This document shows positions 1-14,304 of a stretch of 64,000 nucleotides of DNA, piece after piece (positions within the stretch are counted from its first letter, which is position 1; each line of letters begins with the position of its first letter). A program made the translations under genes and the position numbers. The notes under the pieces were generated by a model. That model made no database searches, was not told the DNA's origin, and saw nothing but the letters and a program-made list of their open reading frames with translations. The stretch is taken from contig NC_092565.1 of NCBI RefSeq assembly GCF_037975245.1, forward strand, positions 5,094,499 through 5,158,498. The letters are read 5' to 3'. The DNA comes from Apostichopus japonicus. Taxonomy: Eukaryota > Echinodermata > Holothuroidea > Aspidochirotida > Stichopodidae.

Positions 1-3000
1 GAGGAAAAAATGTTCATAATTAGAAGAACAACATAATGGAACAAGTAAAGGAGAGACAGGGGCGTCGAAAGATGGTTCGATCCGGATGAATGGGGTGGGG
101 TGGGGGTGGGGGTTGGGAAAACGTCGAGTATGAAAATGTGAGGCTTTGATGGGGGGGGGTATCCTACAAAGTTTGAGTTACCTCAAACTTACAGTTCCAA
201 AAGAGCAACATATATGTGCATTCTATAACACAATTTTTACTTTTGGTTGTCTCCAACAAAAGGGCATTGTTTTGTATTACAATTGTTCTTAACAAAAGCG
301 TACTTTGTGAATACCGAAAGTTGGTCACTTCTAATTTATGACAAGGGGCCACATTTGAGGATTTTCGGAAAACTCAGAGCTAGAAAATGTTTAATAATGT
401 TGCACGAGGAAAGAACATAGTTTGGCCTTGAAACAGTCGTTTTGACTTATTTGTGATAAGTTTGCGTTGCCATCCGACACTAGAATCCCAATTAAATAAG
501 CTTGACTAGTTACTTGTTATGTCAAATAACACATGAAAAGGAAAACTGCCAAATGAAAGTCGAAAAAAAATGAAATTCTCCATAGTTTGCTGTTCAAACG
601 TGATTATGTATAATTAATATGGAAAAAAACGTCTGACAGACGAATCGAAGCAACTTGATTTGTTCTTTGAACTTTAACCCGGTTAAAGAGAAAACAGTTC
701 CTGGAAATAGCTAACAATCAAAAGGAGGGGGTAGGGATAGGGCCTCGGGGAATGTGTAGCCCCAGATCTGCAGGTATAAAGCACCATTCCCGGGAGGAAA
801 AAGGTTAACCGTGCAATCCATTCCGGTGCCTTTTTTGCTGTTTCCCTCGAACGGTGTTTGACTGCCAAGCATTCTTATTTGTTCCTTATAAGTGACGAGT
901 GGAATACAAACATTTTGTCATGTTATTGATGTGTTGTTGTGTATAGGAATTATACCCTGAGTTTAAGGCCTCGTGACAAGATTAATCGCTTAATGCAATT
1001 ATGAAAGAATCTTAAAGGAATGACTTTTATTGACTAAAAACGTTTTATGTATATCAAAGCACGCCGCGGAGATAACTAAAATGAAATGTTTCTTAACTTT
1101 TCTTGTTCAGTATAGGTTTACTCGTAATGAATAACGCTTTACCCTATATAACCTCGACTAACACATTGACGAGTTATGTCCGCCTAAGTGAATTAGAATG
1201 TGGGGAAGTCGAAACGGTTAGCCCTGTCTTCCTAACTAAAGAAACACTGATCAGCTCGCATGAACAAACGTATAGAAATACTCATATATATAGGAAGCTC
1301 GGGAAATGTAGACAAATAAAACTTTGAAGAATTTAACAAGTAAAAAGTACCCAAATAGTTATTGATTCCAGAACGACAGTCATGTAAACAACTTAATTAC
1401 GGATTAAAAAAGGAAAAAGAAAGAGAGAAAAAGAAGAAGAAGAAGATTGAAGAAAACGAATAAAATAGGTAGAAGGAAGGAAGAGAGAGAGAGATAGAAA
1501 AAAGGCATACCGTTAAGGTTGGCTGAAGCTACTGAATCGCTCCATTCAAACATTGTAAATGCTTGCCGATACATCGCTTAACGCTTCTGAAACATTTTCG
1601 AGTATGTTAATCTTCAAGAATCGTATAGGCTTTTCTAGGAATACCACTATAGTTTATGGTATATCGTACATTGCTGGTGGTAACATACATATGCGTCTAA
1701 GCTATACTGTAAACTAATAATGATGTAGCAATTCAAAGGGAGAGGGGAGAAACTGTGTGTTTGGGAGGGGTGGGGTGGGAGGGTGGGATGGGGGGGGGGT
1801 TCTTGTCGGTTTGCATATGTTAAGTTGACCAAAGCCCCATTCAAGCATTGTAACGTGTGTAGTCGCAAATTGCAACAACCGCAACCGGTGGAGCGGGTGA
1901 CTAAGGGGGGGGGGGGATGAGAATGATATTGGGTATGCTTGAAGTTCGTATCTAAAAGTTCCAACGAGAAGTTGGTCATCGACTATTCCTTACTTAAAAT
2001 TAATATTTTGGCATTGAAAAATTGCTTTATGCCCACCCCCCACCCTTTCCTCTCCCCCTTGGTGCCATTTTTGCACATCATCTGATTAATATTCAGTGCC
2101 CAGATTGGAACAGGTCTAGAATAATAATAACATATTTAAACCTTTCATATATTAGCAATAAATTAACTTCTGACTAACTTCTGTTTTTAGAAAATGCGTT
2201 CCTAGAATCATAAGAAAATTGCGTAATATATGATTATTCTAGCTAGAGGAAATGAATTGAAATATTTTAATATGTAACCTTCGACACAAGTTATAAAGCC
2301 TGTAGATCTTTTAAGTTCGGTCCTGTCTTCCTGTCTTGTAGCTGGGAAGAGGGGGGGGGGTGTTTCTTTCCTGTGAAGTTATTGAGATAAATGCGACAAT
2401 AGAGAAAGAATAACTTTGATTGCTCTTTTTTAATCTCACAATTTTTCTTCTCAAGCTGTTCTTATACCCTTTCGATTTCCCCCGGAGGACCTCTTTTGTG
2501 CCTTTTTTACGGGAAGTGTGCCAAAAAACCTCGTTTATTATACAAACTTAGTTAAACATCTTGTGAAAGGAGTTTTGGTGAAGCCCCGCCAAAATAGAGC
2601 AATCAGACCAAATTGGAACAACTTAACCGGAATAATTGAAAATTAGACCACGGCAATCTTTAGAATATATTATTCGATCATTTACAAGTCACGTGGTTCG
2701 AAGGGATCGTAACTTAACACTTTCGTAGCTTTCGAACTACACACAATGAGATTCAGAGGGCCGTGAAAACCTGAAGTGGAACTGGGCATCTCATTAACAG
2801 TTGTTCGATCGACTCACCACAGAGAAAACTGCACGACAAGATTAGCAGTCTGTGGCAGATGCTGGTTTCTCCCGCGTGTGTACATCCAACTGAGACTCAT
2901 GAGTAAAATTGTATGTTGCAGGGGCATCGGAAGAGGCTTCAATTGATGATGGTGGAGGCACAAACTTCGAGGGGCAGTGGAACATACGAAAAACCAAAAT

Positions 3001-5168
3001 GTTAACCCAAACTTTCTGCAGATAAAGTGAATCCTCTGTGGATTCCTTACCCAGTAAATTCGAGTCATTGAATGTTTTCAACAACAGGGCACTTGTTAAT
3101 TAAAAATATGGAAGAGTCCTCTTCTAATTTTATGAAAAGGGGTTTTCTTCACAATAATGGGTCCTGACCCGCAAACCCTGTCGCCCCTGCAATGAAGGAG
3201 TGTATGCATTTGTTACCACAGTAGAGGCATCATGGGTAATATGGAAGGAGAGAGAGAAAGTGGTGGTGAGGATGGGGGGGGGGTGGGGTCGAGTTCTCAT
3301 TTAACTGTATAGTTTATGCATACTTAATAGATAAGATGTACAATAACATCTGGGAGCTCATTTCTAAGTACTTTCTCTCCTCCCCCCCCCCCCCATCGCA
3401 TCTTCCCAACCAGGTAAACAAATATCTTAACAGCTAATATTCCAAGGTTGATAGGTCAAAGGTTACTAATCAACAGAATACTATATCCCTGAATAGAGCT
3501 TGTCCTTCAGCCATCAATACAGTTTATATCAGTTATAATCGCTCACGATAACTTAGATCCCGATTGCGTCCCTTTCCCTTTCCCTTCCCCCCCCCCCATG
3601 AAAAAAGATAAATAAAGTTATATCATCTCCTTCGTTTAACGCGCTTGAGTCAGTTGGTTGCCATGGTTACACAATGCCTATGTTTATTTACAACGTCTTC
3701 CACTTGTTTGCGACAAACGTTTAGAGACAAAACGAAAAGGGCAGGAACTATGAACGCTCATACAACAGATATGAATGACAAATCGTGACTTTATACTGCC
3801 GAAATCATTTTGTTGCAAAAGGGAAACAAGAGAACTTTAATTATCTAGAAACTGTAACTATGACAGTCCCAGAGTCTAAATAAAAAAAAAGATGGCGTCG
3901 AATGACACTTTTTTTTTTAAATTAGTAATATGATCATCCTTACGCAAAAGTAATTCTTAGATTTCCAAAATGGCCGACCTTTTTTTCTTTCGTTGAATTC
4001 TGACAACTTTGGTATATAGTCAAGCTTACAAAAAAACTGCTAATTACTGTGAGTGCTATGGGATGGTAGTATCGAATGGTTTTGAAACTTCACTTAAACG
4101 AAGACAAACAGGTGCTTTCATAATTAATATATTACTAGCTCTCCTAGTATCCATTCCAACACCTCTACCCCCTCCCCCTCCCCCCCAAAAAATGCAGAAA
4201 GTTATTACTGCTGTTCATAGCAAAACGTGTCAAATGCGTTTTTAAGTCTACTGTAAATCCTCAGCACACACCTGTGGGTACCCTTAACAGACTGGCTAAC
4301 ATGTGATTGTATATGTATAAACAAACATTAGACACCGAGAATACAAAATCGTCAAACACAAATACAATTAATTGAAACTTAATAACAGAAAGGATTATCA
4401 CATAATCAGAAACAAATTGACCAATATAAGTCGAGTTGGAAAACAATAATAATAATATTTTTTAAAGAAAATGATATTGTGATAAATCTTACCCCAAACA
4501 GAGCAAAATGAGAGGCAAAAGAAGAGGGTTCAGCAAAATATCCCAAATTGAGAGAGATCACTGGTATCATGAAGATTGAGAACGGCCCGTTCTATAAGGT
4601 ATAGGCAAAAAAGGATTGTATCTATATATATATCGATTGGGTGTCCTGGGGAGGTAAAGTAGTTTGCCTCGAAACACAACGAAGCAGGGAGTTCTTTTCT
4701 CTCCTTCAACGATCTTTATTCTTCTGGTCCAAAGAGGAAGAAAACAGTCTTGCGGCATTTCTTTGTATAACGGGAACAGACTTTTGTATGAAGGGAAGGG
4801 TGAGGACAGAGACAGGTGATACAAGGAACCCAAAGACCAAACGGAGCGGAAAATGATTTGGTTGAGTGTAGGTCTGGGCTAAATGGCATGTAACCGAGGG
4901 GTGACGAAGAAGAACATTTTGAGACCCACGAAGGCCGAAGGTGAAAGAATTAAACCAACCCCAAAGTTTTAGTTGTAAAATTGTGGGAAGTTAAATGGAA
5001 TTGCTAAAGTTCCAACTGCTTGCATGTTATGTCCATTTGTCGTGTTTAGTGGATCTATACGTCGGCCTCAATAAGTTATTTTTTGCTATTATGTTGCATG
5101 TGAAGTAATTCAACGGAAAAAAAGTATATAAATGGAAAGGTTGCAATGAAAATATGAAACAAAAGAGA

Positions 5169-5171
<3 letters not shown>
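1..5171. other. No gene recognised
   Basis: AT-rich sequence with poly-G or poly-C runs (near 150, 1787, 1909, 2351, 3274, 3385 and 3590) and a purine-rich stretch at 1405-1500. Open frames are short and unconvincing. CAAAATGGCCGAC near 3967 resembles a YY1 site but leads to no gene. Confidence 0.6.

Positions 5172-5214
<43 letters not shown>
5172..5214. repeat. (TA)n microsatellite
   Basis: About 43 bp of perfect TA dinucleotides in AT-rich DNA. Confidence 0.95.
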
Positions 5215-5217
<3 letters not shown>

Positions 5218-8200
5218 CTAAAGATAAAAGAACAAAAAAGAATGTTCCATGATTGTTTCGCACTTATATCTTTGGGAATTGATTTATGTAATTCTTTTTA
5301 TCATAAATCATTGTTTTTTTTTAGTTTTTAAAGTTAACCATGCATGTATTCATACATGTGTTGCCACGACATATAAAGCAAAATATGATTTGAATTCATA
5401 GAAATAACTTACAGACGTTTGAATGAGCTGATAGAATTTTTCTTACATTCAACTTTCTCATGGAATTTCTTCTCATTACCTTTTTCATTGGAAAGGTCGA
5501 ATGATACATCATTTAACATTTGAGGGGGGGGGTTGGAGGGTGGGTTGGAGGGGGGGGTAGAATCAAGATTTTCAGTCGTCTCTATCACTTAACTAGGGCA
5601 CACTATGCTTTACTATTTTTCAAAAAAAAAGGTTTATGTAACATGAATGTGTGAGACTTGTCGCTTGCAGACAAATGCTTGTTTTCCCACCATCGTCAAC
5701 CCACAGCGTGTTTGGCCCGCAAGACTTTTTCATTGAGAAAATTCAAAGAATTTCGCTTAAATTTAGAAATATACCTGCAGTTTTGTCTCTATATCTTGAA
5801 CACTTGAGTCTTCGGAGTACCACTGTTTGGTAGCCGAGGCTTCGGGATATATATCGTCTGTTCTCTCCCGAACATGCGATAGATATATAGACCGAATATT
5901 ATGGGGGGTTGAAATCATGGTGTAACCTGTATTGAAAGCACGGCGACGGGTTAAGCGCTTAAAAAAAACCTGTTGCGTTTTTTTTTTTGCGTTTTTTTTG
6001 GTGGTCATTACTGAACTTATGCAAACCTTTTTTCGCTATGGGTTACGAGATCAAATATTTATAAACTTTAGTGCAGTAAATTGTTCCGGGAAACTCGAAT
6101 GATATCAATCATAAACATAATTTTTATTCTCGCTTCAAAGGGTGCAATTATTTAGTAATTAACGTATAGGCCTACTTTTAATGTTTGGACGTTTTACACG
6201 AAACGTTCCCCCTAGAATCATATTTGCAAATCAGCCTTCACTATCGACTCCGCAAAGACGCATTTCCTCATTGTCGAGATGTTGTAGGCCTATCAGTTGA
6301 GTTTTAATATATTGTATTTTAAAGTTGTTGATTTCAATAAACTCATACAATAAACTAACAATAGACTATATATATTTAAAAAAAACTTGCGGTACGGATG
6401 ACGTCACATTAAACAAAAAAGCAAGCAAAAACCTCACACATTATATGACTTAAGAATATACATGCAATTTGGCAATAAATACAGTAACTTATTGTACTTC
6501 AATTACTTTCTAATTGCACTAAGATTCTACACTATACAATCACACATATATGCAGGGTTATTCGGGGACAGAGGGCGTTCACTAAAGATTGTTATATGCG
6601 TAACAGTCAACTAACTTAAGGATATCGTTTGTGCAATGAAGATCCGGGAGTTGCTGGGTGAAGTGGATGGGGAGGGGAGGTTAGATGGCATGAGGTTGTA
6701 TTGCTATTGGGATGAGGCGTCACACTGAGAGCATTTGCCCGATTCTAAGAATGTAACAAGAGCAGGCTGATAATATTTATCGGACTTTTTTTTTTGCACG
6801 TGACAACTCAGTGAATGTATCAGCAACATATAGACTCCGTGCGAAAGCGGAGTAAATAAAGTTGTTTCTTTTCCCCACTCAGCAGGCTTTACCTTGGGTG
6901 AATTTTCTTAAAGAATGTATGTGTGGGGTGTGGGGGTGGGGAGGAGTGTTATCTTAAGAGATGATCATCTAACCAGCTATGACAATGTATACATTATATT
7001 GTAATTATCAATTATAGGGTAGACTTATATTAATAGGTCTTATTCGTGGAAAAGGACATTCTTAAGAAACATACCCCGATCTCTGTTTTCAAATATGTAT
7101 ACTCATTTATTACACACCTTCGATAGCCGTCATATTCATTGGAATTTTTCTTTTGCTTTATCAGAAGGATATTTGCGAAGGAGAAGATGTTTTGTTCTTG
7201 GAAATTCATTTCCATTCTGATATAGCGTTCAAATGTTTACATAGCTGCGCCTACTTGCACGAAGACCTATAGTTATAAATCCCTTCTAATAATTGTGTCT
7301 TCTCAATGTGACAGACGTATACTGTTTAAATAACTATTTCAGCTGCTTTGTTACTCAGAAAATATTTGCATCGAGAGGAAGCAACCCTTCAGAGAAGTTG
7401 ATAGCTATACGTCACAGAACAGCTAATTCATTTACGTCACAATTTGTTATCTTAGCCTAACTCTCAATGTTAATGAAGACAGCGTAATGACTGAACAGAC
7501 GGCCACTATTAGCATACTATATAATGTGTTTAGCATCTATGACGTAATTTCATAAGCGTTTGAAGGAATGAAAAGCGCAGGTCGGTATTGCTATTTCTAC
7601 TTTTTTTTGGGATAAGATCATGTTTAGCACGTGATCTTTTAAAAGTCCTGGTTGTTGCACTAGACACTGCAGACTATTGTCGCATCATGTGACCATGTAA
7701 CCACGTGACAGTTCAGTCCTGCTGTAAAAGGATTGGGACAACATTTAAAAAAAATTTAAAAGTTCGGCGAGTTTTCTTGTTAGTGTTAGTTTTGCTTTAC
7801 AAGACAATCTAATTGTTGAGTAATTGCTTGATGTTTGTAAGTTTACTTGCGATGAACTTAAAATTCATAATATTACCCATTCATATATACACTCGCACAC
7901 ATTACTAAAAATTTCAACAAACACATTTTTCTACATGAGCAAAAGATAACAGACTGAGAAATCCTTATTATTGGAAGGAAAGTAAAGCAAGAATTTTTAA
8001 AATATTATCATTTCTTTGAAGTTTGGATTCTGTGTGTATACTTTCCATTTCTCATGATTAGAGTTCATCAATTCTCCAAAACAAAAAGTGGGATCGTGCA
8101 ACGAGCACATTCTTACACATTCATGCAAAGAACATTTGTCACGTCCTGCAGTCTAATGAATTCTTGAACCGTGTTTCACTGGAGTAGAAAATTATGAACG

Positions 8201-8811
8201 AAAATCGTGTCAAACTGAGCAGTTACGGCACAGTAGGCTAACTTGTGTCTTCGCCTTTTTTTTCCCTCGAACAATTGCAACAGATTTGTTGTCGTTTATG
8301 TCTATACATGGTGACGTACGAGGCGTATAAATGGTCTATTTTATAACCTCGCAAACAGTATAATCCTACCTCCTTATAGTGTTCGTAATTAATGAGAGCT
8401 AAGTCGGTTTTAAGTTAATAGTCCAAAATCGATGCAGAGTTAAAGAGCAGTGAAACCATTTTGTTTCAAAGCGGAGCGATTTTTTTTTTGGTGGGACGGG
8501 GACCACCCTCTTGGTCAGGTATTTCCTTTGACTCCTTCCGTAATGAATATTTTATTTCAGAGGAACAGGATCGATAGTTCGCGAAGAGCAATTACATTTA
8601 TAGTGAGAAAAGAAGGGGAAACCAATCGATTGGTAGCTTTCAACATTCTTACATAAACAAACATGAGCATTAATCAAGTACCCACCCAATGAGCTTCAAA
8701 CAAATCATGACGTAGTATAGCTGTGGGCGTGGCCTGTCTTGTGCTATAAAGAGCACCACCCATTTCCTCTGACATCATATATGCCATACAATGAGTTTGC
8801 ACAAAAATGCC
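5215..8811. other. No gene recognised
   Basis: AT-rich sequence with two G-runs near 5523-5555. No repeats of note and no convincing coding frame. Confidence 0.6.
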
Positions 8812-9392
8812 CCATTATCAGTGGTTAAAAGATCGTCTGTATAGCACCATCGCCGACGACTTGATCAAGTCTAAATATGACATCATCGAGCCACATATAC
8901 GTCAATTGTTTATTTTTTGCCTTATTATTAACATGTTCCATTATCAGTGCTTTAAATGTCGTCTGTATCACCATCACTGCAACAGAACTACATAGAACAG
9001 ATCACCTAAAATTGAAGAACAGTGTCTGTCTCTGCGTGCCTCTTTGTAAGGATTTCCTACCGCATAAAAACCTATACTATTCCCACTTACAACGTATATG
9101 GCTGATAGAGAAAGGGTGAGGGATAGAGGAGAATTGTTAGGGCACTTATACGGCGATTTACTTAATTTGGAATCTTAAAAGAGACAACAACAAACAAACT
9201 CACACTAGTTAATGGCCTATATATGTGATCGGGATAATTGTCATGACCAACTCCCCAAGCAACTAAGGAATATAATATTCCATTTAGATTCCATCACAGA
9301 TTTACTGTTCATTCACACGCAAGACCGAAGACTTGATCGAGTCTAAGTATGACGTCATCGAGCCACATATGCTTCAATTGTTAATGTTTTTT
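8812..9392 (+). repeat. Interleaved short duplications
   Basis: CCATTATCAGTG-TTAAA and GTCGTCTGTAT occur at 8812-8842 and 8938-8968. A second block, GACTTGATC-AGTCTAA-TATGAC-TCATCGAGCCACATAT, occurs at 8858-8919 and 9330-9392. Small frames cross the copies but nothing recognisable is encoded. Confidence 0.78.
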
Positions 9393-9529
9393 TCTTATTC
9401 ATTGAGATGTTCATTTTCGGTAATGATCATAGTTGTACAAATTAAATGACTGCTCCCATGCAGACACGGCTTTTAAACTAGTGCAGTAGTTTCTCAAATA
9501 GGAAAAGATTTTTCTTAGCTTAGCAAACA

Positions 9530-10225
9530 TACAAACAGAAATATGGAAGCACACACAGTAACCAACACACACACATGTACAGACAGAAACAAACATTCAC
9601 ATAAATAGGGACAAATCAAGCAGACAAACAGAAACTAGAAGATACACTCAGAAACAAACAAACAGACATACAAATACAAACAGATACATTCAAAAGACCA
9701 ACAAAAATATAAGTAGACATAAGCACACAAACGAGAACTTATATGCAAGAAACATGAACATTCGCCCATATTGAATAACAAAGTAACATATGTGTAACAC
9801 ATAAACACTACATATGTGTAACACATAAACACTCAAACATGAACAAACCAAAACACCAGAGATACAAACAAGCACATAAACAGGGGGAAAAAAATGAAAC
9901 ACGATTACCAATAATTACAGAAGTATAAACTAACAATAACGCACAGAAACAAACAACATTCAAACAAGCAGGAACAAACATTGAAACACGATAACCAATA
10001 AACACATCAGAAGTATAAACTAACAATAACGCACAGAAACAAACTACAAACAACAAACAAACATGAACAAACAAAAACACAGAGATACAAACAAGCACAC
10101 AAACAGGAACAAACATTGAAACACGATAACCAATACATACAGAAGTATAAACTAAAAATAACGCACAGAATCAAACAACATTCAAACAGGAGCAAGCATG
10201 CACAAAAAAACAAACAACACGAAAA
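9530..10225 (+). repeat. AC-rich imperfect minisatellite
   Basis: The plus strand is poor in G and T, built of ACAAACA words. A longer unit (GAAACACGAT-ACCAATA … AAGTATAAACTAA-AATAACGC) recurs at 9896, 9983 and 10118. The minus strand therefore opens Cys/Leu/Phe/Val-rich frames that are not proteins. Confidence 0.85.
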
Positions 10226-10958
10226 AATAAAAAAACTCGTACTCCACATGTGAGTGATACATGTGCAGTGTAAGCATGTGTCTAAGGCGACCGAAACGCA
10301 TTTTCGAGTGTCTTGAATACTGTTTGAACTATTGATTAGCATACCAGATTGAAACAAAAAGAATGGAAATCGATATAATCTGGGATGAAAAGGTTGTTTT
10401 GGTCATTCTTTAATACCGGCGGAAAGGCCTCGTCAAAGCAAGGCAAATAAATAATCGATCTGGTAGAAGTGTTTACTTGAATATAACGGAACTACATGAG
10501 ATGGGCCCTTAACCCTATATGTGTATATTGACCTATCTAAAAAAGACATTGTTACACTAAGGGACAGGCATTGGACAGGAGGTCTCGGCCCTGGCAGAGG
10601 GAGTGGGGGGGGGGCATAATATAGCTCAGGAGGGGATACCGTAGCTTACTAACTTACGGCGGCTAAAAGTTGCTTAACCATATTCCGATTTCCATTAACA
10701 CCAGATGTAATGTACTATTACAGTGTGATTCCTATGTACGAACGTACCCACCCCCCCCCCTGGTCCAAAAGCAATTGCAAGTTATCTTGTTCAAACGCCT
10801 GATAGAGAATTTAAAATTCAACCCCATTTCCAAAAACAAAAATCGGTATATGCCGGGTGACTACAATCAGCTATAGTTTGTTATCAGTAGAAGTTTTTAT
10901 TTTGAGGTTTGTGTTTTAACATTATGTTGAGACTTTATTACAATAAACAAATATTTAC

Positions 10959-11250
10959 ATCACGTGCGCAATTAGAATTTACATAACAAAAGAGATATAA
11001 GCAAACGTTGTAAAGTCAACTACCAACAGCATTATTAGGAAACACCAACACAGGTTTGCAATCATATCATGGGAAGCTGCCGTTTAGAAAAGTACTAATT
11101 TTATATCACGTGCTCATGTAGAATTTACATAACAAAAGAGAATTTAGCCTACGATGTAAAGACAATTACCAGAAGAATTAATACCCAAGCCCAAATACAG
11201 CTTTTGGCATCAGTTAGTCATTTTATTAGGACTGAAGCCACCATTTAGAA
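10959..11250 (+). repeat. Two-copy tandem duplication, about 147 bp
   Basis: TCACGTGC-CA-TAGAATTTACATAACAAAAGAGA, then GC--ACG-TGTAAAG and CATTTAGAAAA, occur at 10959 and again at 11106 with moderate divergence. No coding potential was seen in either copy. Confidence 0.8.
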
Positions 11251-11867
11251 AACTATTCAATGAAACAATTAATAAACACAAACAAAACTATAACAAACAA
11301 AGTAAAAACAATGAAAAAGCAACAACTTACGGTTCTCTCCAAAGAAGTCAAGCAATAAAGTTGCCGAAATTTAAGTGATAGTACTAAATAACAGTCAGAG
11401 ATATAGATTTGTCTCTCCGTCAGTGTATATACGATACAATGTTTTTTACACCTTCTTTCAGAGGTTTGTCCAGTGGTTATATGATCACGAAACCCCTTCA
11501 TTCAAGAAGGCTATATACTTGAGTTCTTTCTTATGACCCATCAACAATTTGAATCCTTCTTGATGGGTCTATTTATCTTTTGCTCTTAATCACTGGGGTG
11601 GATCACTAGGGGAACTGACTACAAAACGACACAAGGAGAGTCGTCCCACTCGTTTCATTATATGTTTTAAAACCATTAGAAATAGAGCGAGACAGAGATT
11701 CATCTTATAACGTTTTAATCAATATGTCTTGCCTCATCAGTTAATACGTTTAACTCGTGGATTTTTGTTGGGTATTTTTGTTATATATATATATATATGT
11801 TTTTTTTTATATTATTTATAATCTTTTATAAGAAGCTCTAGAAAGGACATGGTCAAAAAAATATATG

Positions 11868-12260
11868 ATGTACGTACGTAATAATACTACGTACGTACGC
11901 AATAATGATCATGTACGTACACGTCATAACACTACGTACGTACGTAATAATATTACGTACACGTATACGTGATATTTATAACATACGTAGGTGATATGTA
12001 TTACGGACGTACGTGATAATTACTACGTACGTACGTAATAATTATCACGTTATAACGTGAAATATTATGTAAGTACGTAGTATTATTACGTACGTACGTA
12101 CGTAATAATTATCACGTAGGCCTACGTACGTAATAATTATAACGAATGTAGGCCTACGTGATATAGCCTATGTTATCATTTATCTAACGTAAGCGAGCCT
12201 ACGTGATATACTACGGGATACATCTTCATTTCAAAGATGGAGAGGGATGAACTTGTACGT
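11868..12260. repeat. ACGTACGTA-type palindromic satellite, left part
   Basis: Irregular tandem repeats of TACGTACGTA alternating with AATAATTAT or AATATTAC and GATATATTA spacers. Almost every unit is self-complementary. It shares its words with 14458-14750, from which it is separated by the element 12356-14445. Confidence 0.85.
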
Positions 12261-12407
12261 ATGTAGTTTAAATTAGAAGTATTATTATATTATAATATAG
12301 TAAAACCGCACAGTATGCAGTACGTATATGCACGTATCTTGCATGTAGCCAATATCAGGTGCGTATCCAGGGGGGGGGGCGTTGGGGGCGCGCGCCCCCC
12401 GGGTAAG

Positions 12408-12532
12408 AAAAAGAGAAGAGAAAAAAGGAAAAAAGAGGGGAAAAAAGAGGAGAAGGAGAGGAAGGAAGGGAAAAGAAAAAGAAGAAAGAGAGAAAAAGGA
12501 GAAAAAGAGGGAGTAAAAGCAAAACGCGAAGA
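12408..12532 (+). repeat. Polypurine GA-rich tract
   Basis: Almost pure A/G on the plus strand, giving spurious Lys/Glu/Arg-rich and Phe/Ser/Leu-rich frames on the two strands. It lies inside the element starting at 12356. Confidence 0.85.
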
Positions 12533-12895
12533 CACCGGGAAGAGAAAGAGGAACAGTGACATCATTACAGCGCTGAAGGCTAGCCAGTGATGGATCAATG
12601 ATTTCGTAAAAGTGTGACTCACCCTACCCCTTACACCGACAACTCCATTTTTTGACGTTTCCATTTTCCTCTCTCACTAATGATCTATATATATACTATA
12701 TATGGTCTATCATAACGCGTGTGTAGAATTGTGCTATGAAACCAACTGTGGCTGGTCTCGAACTCGACCGTGTCGTCGGGGAACATGACGCATTTTGGGA
12801 TGGGGGCGACCGCCCGCCCCCCCCCCCCATTCAGCATTTTTTAAATGATATCGCTAAGTAATTTCAAAAAAGAAAGTGCTTAGAGGCAACTTACA

Positions 12896-12993
12896 AGGCC
12901 TGGGAAGTGTCATTTCCAGCGATCTGGGAGACATTTTCGGCCAAAATTTTCTTGTACGCTTCGCGCCAACCTATGGTGGCGCTACGCTTAGAT
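12896..12993 (+). repeat. Subterminal module, copy 1
   Basis: One of three copies of a roughly 100-bp block with AAGTGTCATTTCC, CGATCTGGGAG and then TTCTTGTACGCT-CGCGCCAACC-ATGGTGGCGCT-CGCTTAGATA. The others lie at about 13590-13690 and 14305-14402. It precedes a terminus-like CGCTACGCGCCTG (ending near 13045), which looks like the right end of another truncated element of this family. Confidence 0.8.
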
Positions 12994-13377
12994 AATTTGC
13001 CTACAGGCTTCGCCCCTCCCTTGGCAAATTCCTCGCTACGCGCCTGTTCGAATTTGTAACGCAAACAGCAGATATCACATCATATCAGTGAGCATGAAAA
13101 TGGCGTTCCAGGATGAAAAGCCTCAAAACTGTCCGACTTGCCTGAAAAAATAACCAAAAATTAACGTCTTCAAGTCAATATCATATAAGCAAGCATCGGT
13201 TATTACATCGCATGCCATCATGTACCGTACGGTCCGTTAAAATTGCGCAGTATACCGCGGGATGCTAATGTAAACAACGACATGTCTCATGTAGATGTAT
13301 AAAAAGCATGGAGGTCCAATTATGTCAAAACTCTATTTTACATTATATGGCGAATTAGGGCCTGCACCCCCGCCGCG

Positions 13378-13756
13378 CAGTGGCGGAGCGTCCATATGGT
13401 CAGGGGGCGGATCCCCCCCCCCCTGACGGACTCAAATGGACTGCTGGCGCCTTTTTCAGCTCTTTACCACTTTTTAATTATTCTAGATTATTGATTTTTT
13501 ATTGCGCTCTCATCTACTTATTGACATTTGTCACATTTGGTTGGTGTATTTTGGCAATGACACCTTATTCTTCGTTTATCTGCAAATTAGCCAGGCCCGG
13601 AAAGGGTCATTTCCTGCGATCTAGGGAGTATCTTTACTCAAAAATTTTCTGTACGCTACGCGCCAACCAGTGGTGGCGCTCCGCTTAGATAGTGTCGAAA
13701 GCGCCCCTTCAGACCATTCTCGCCACTCCTGACCAATACCCCTAGCTCCGCCACTG
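13378..13756. mobile_element. Nested hAT-like MITE, 379 bp
   Basis: Perfect 12-bp terminal inverted repeats CAGTGGCGGAGC / GCTCCGCCACTG are flanked by a perfect 8-bp duplication CCGCCGCG (13370-13377 and 13757-13764). The 8-bp duplication and CAG-starting termini are the signature of the hAT superfamily. It has no transposase and so is non-autonomous. It carries a copy of the shared subterminal module (about 13590-13690). Confidence 0.85.
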
Positions 13757-14304
13757 CCGCCGCGCCTCCTACGCCTATGTGTGTAGTGCTCGATTTCGGA
13801 AATATCTGCTATTTTTTCATTTCCTTCAACCAAGTTTTATAATAGCCGTTATAACAGGTTTTAATATTTCTACACCAATAAATTAACTGTGTCTGAATTT
13901 TTTAAAATTTCTGGCCAACATTCTACATCACACTTCCCTCTACTCGTGCAATTTTGACCGGTCTGTTAGGGGTTGAAGGAAGTTTTTTCTATATTGGTTG
14001 TCCATAGATGAAATTTTGTACAAGATTATGGGTATGTTTTGAAGTGAGTTTATTCACGAGAAATGTGAATTTTCAAATTCTGAACAAATATGGGGCTTAA
14101 AACCTTGAAAAGTGGGGCTGACGGGTATTGTGGGCCGCGACGTAAAATCACCTACAAAAGCAAAGACCCACAGGAGATGCGGTCAGGTCGAACATGATGT
14201 GTGCCGGGTTGACAATCTTCAAAAAGGTTATGGATGGAAAAAAAACACTATTAGGAAATACTTGGTTCTCAGGCAAAAAGTGTACATCTGGTTGGTCATT
14301 TCAA

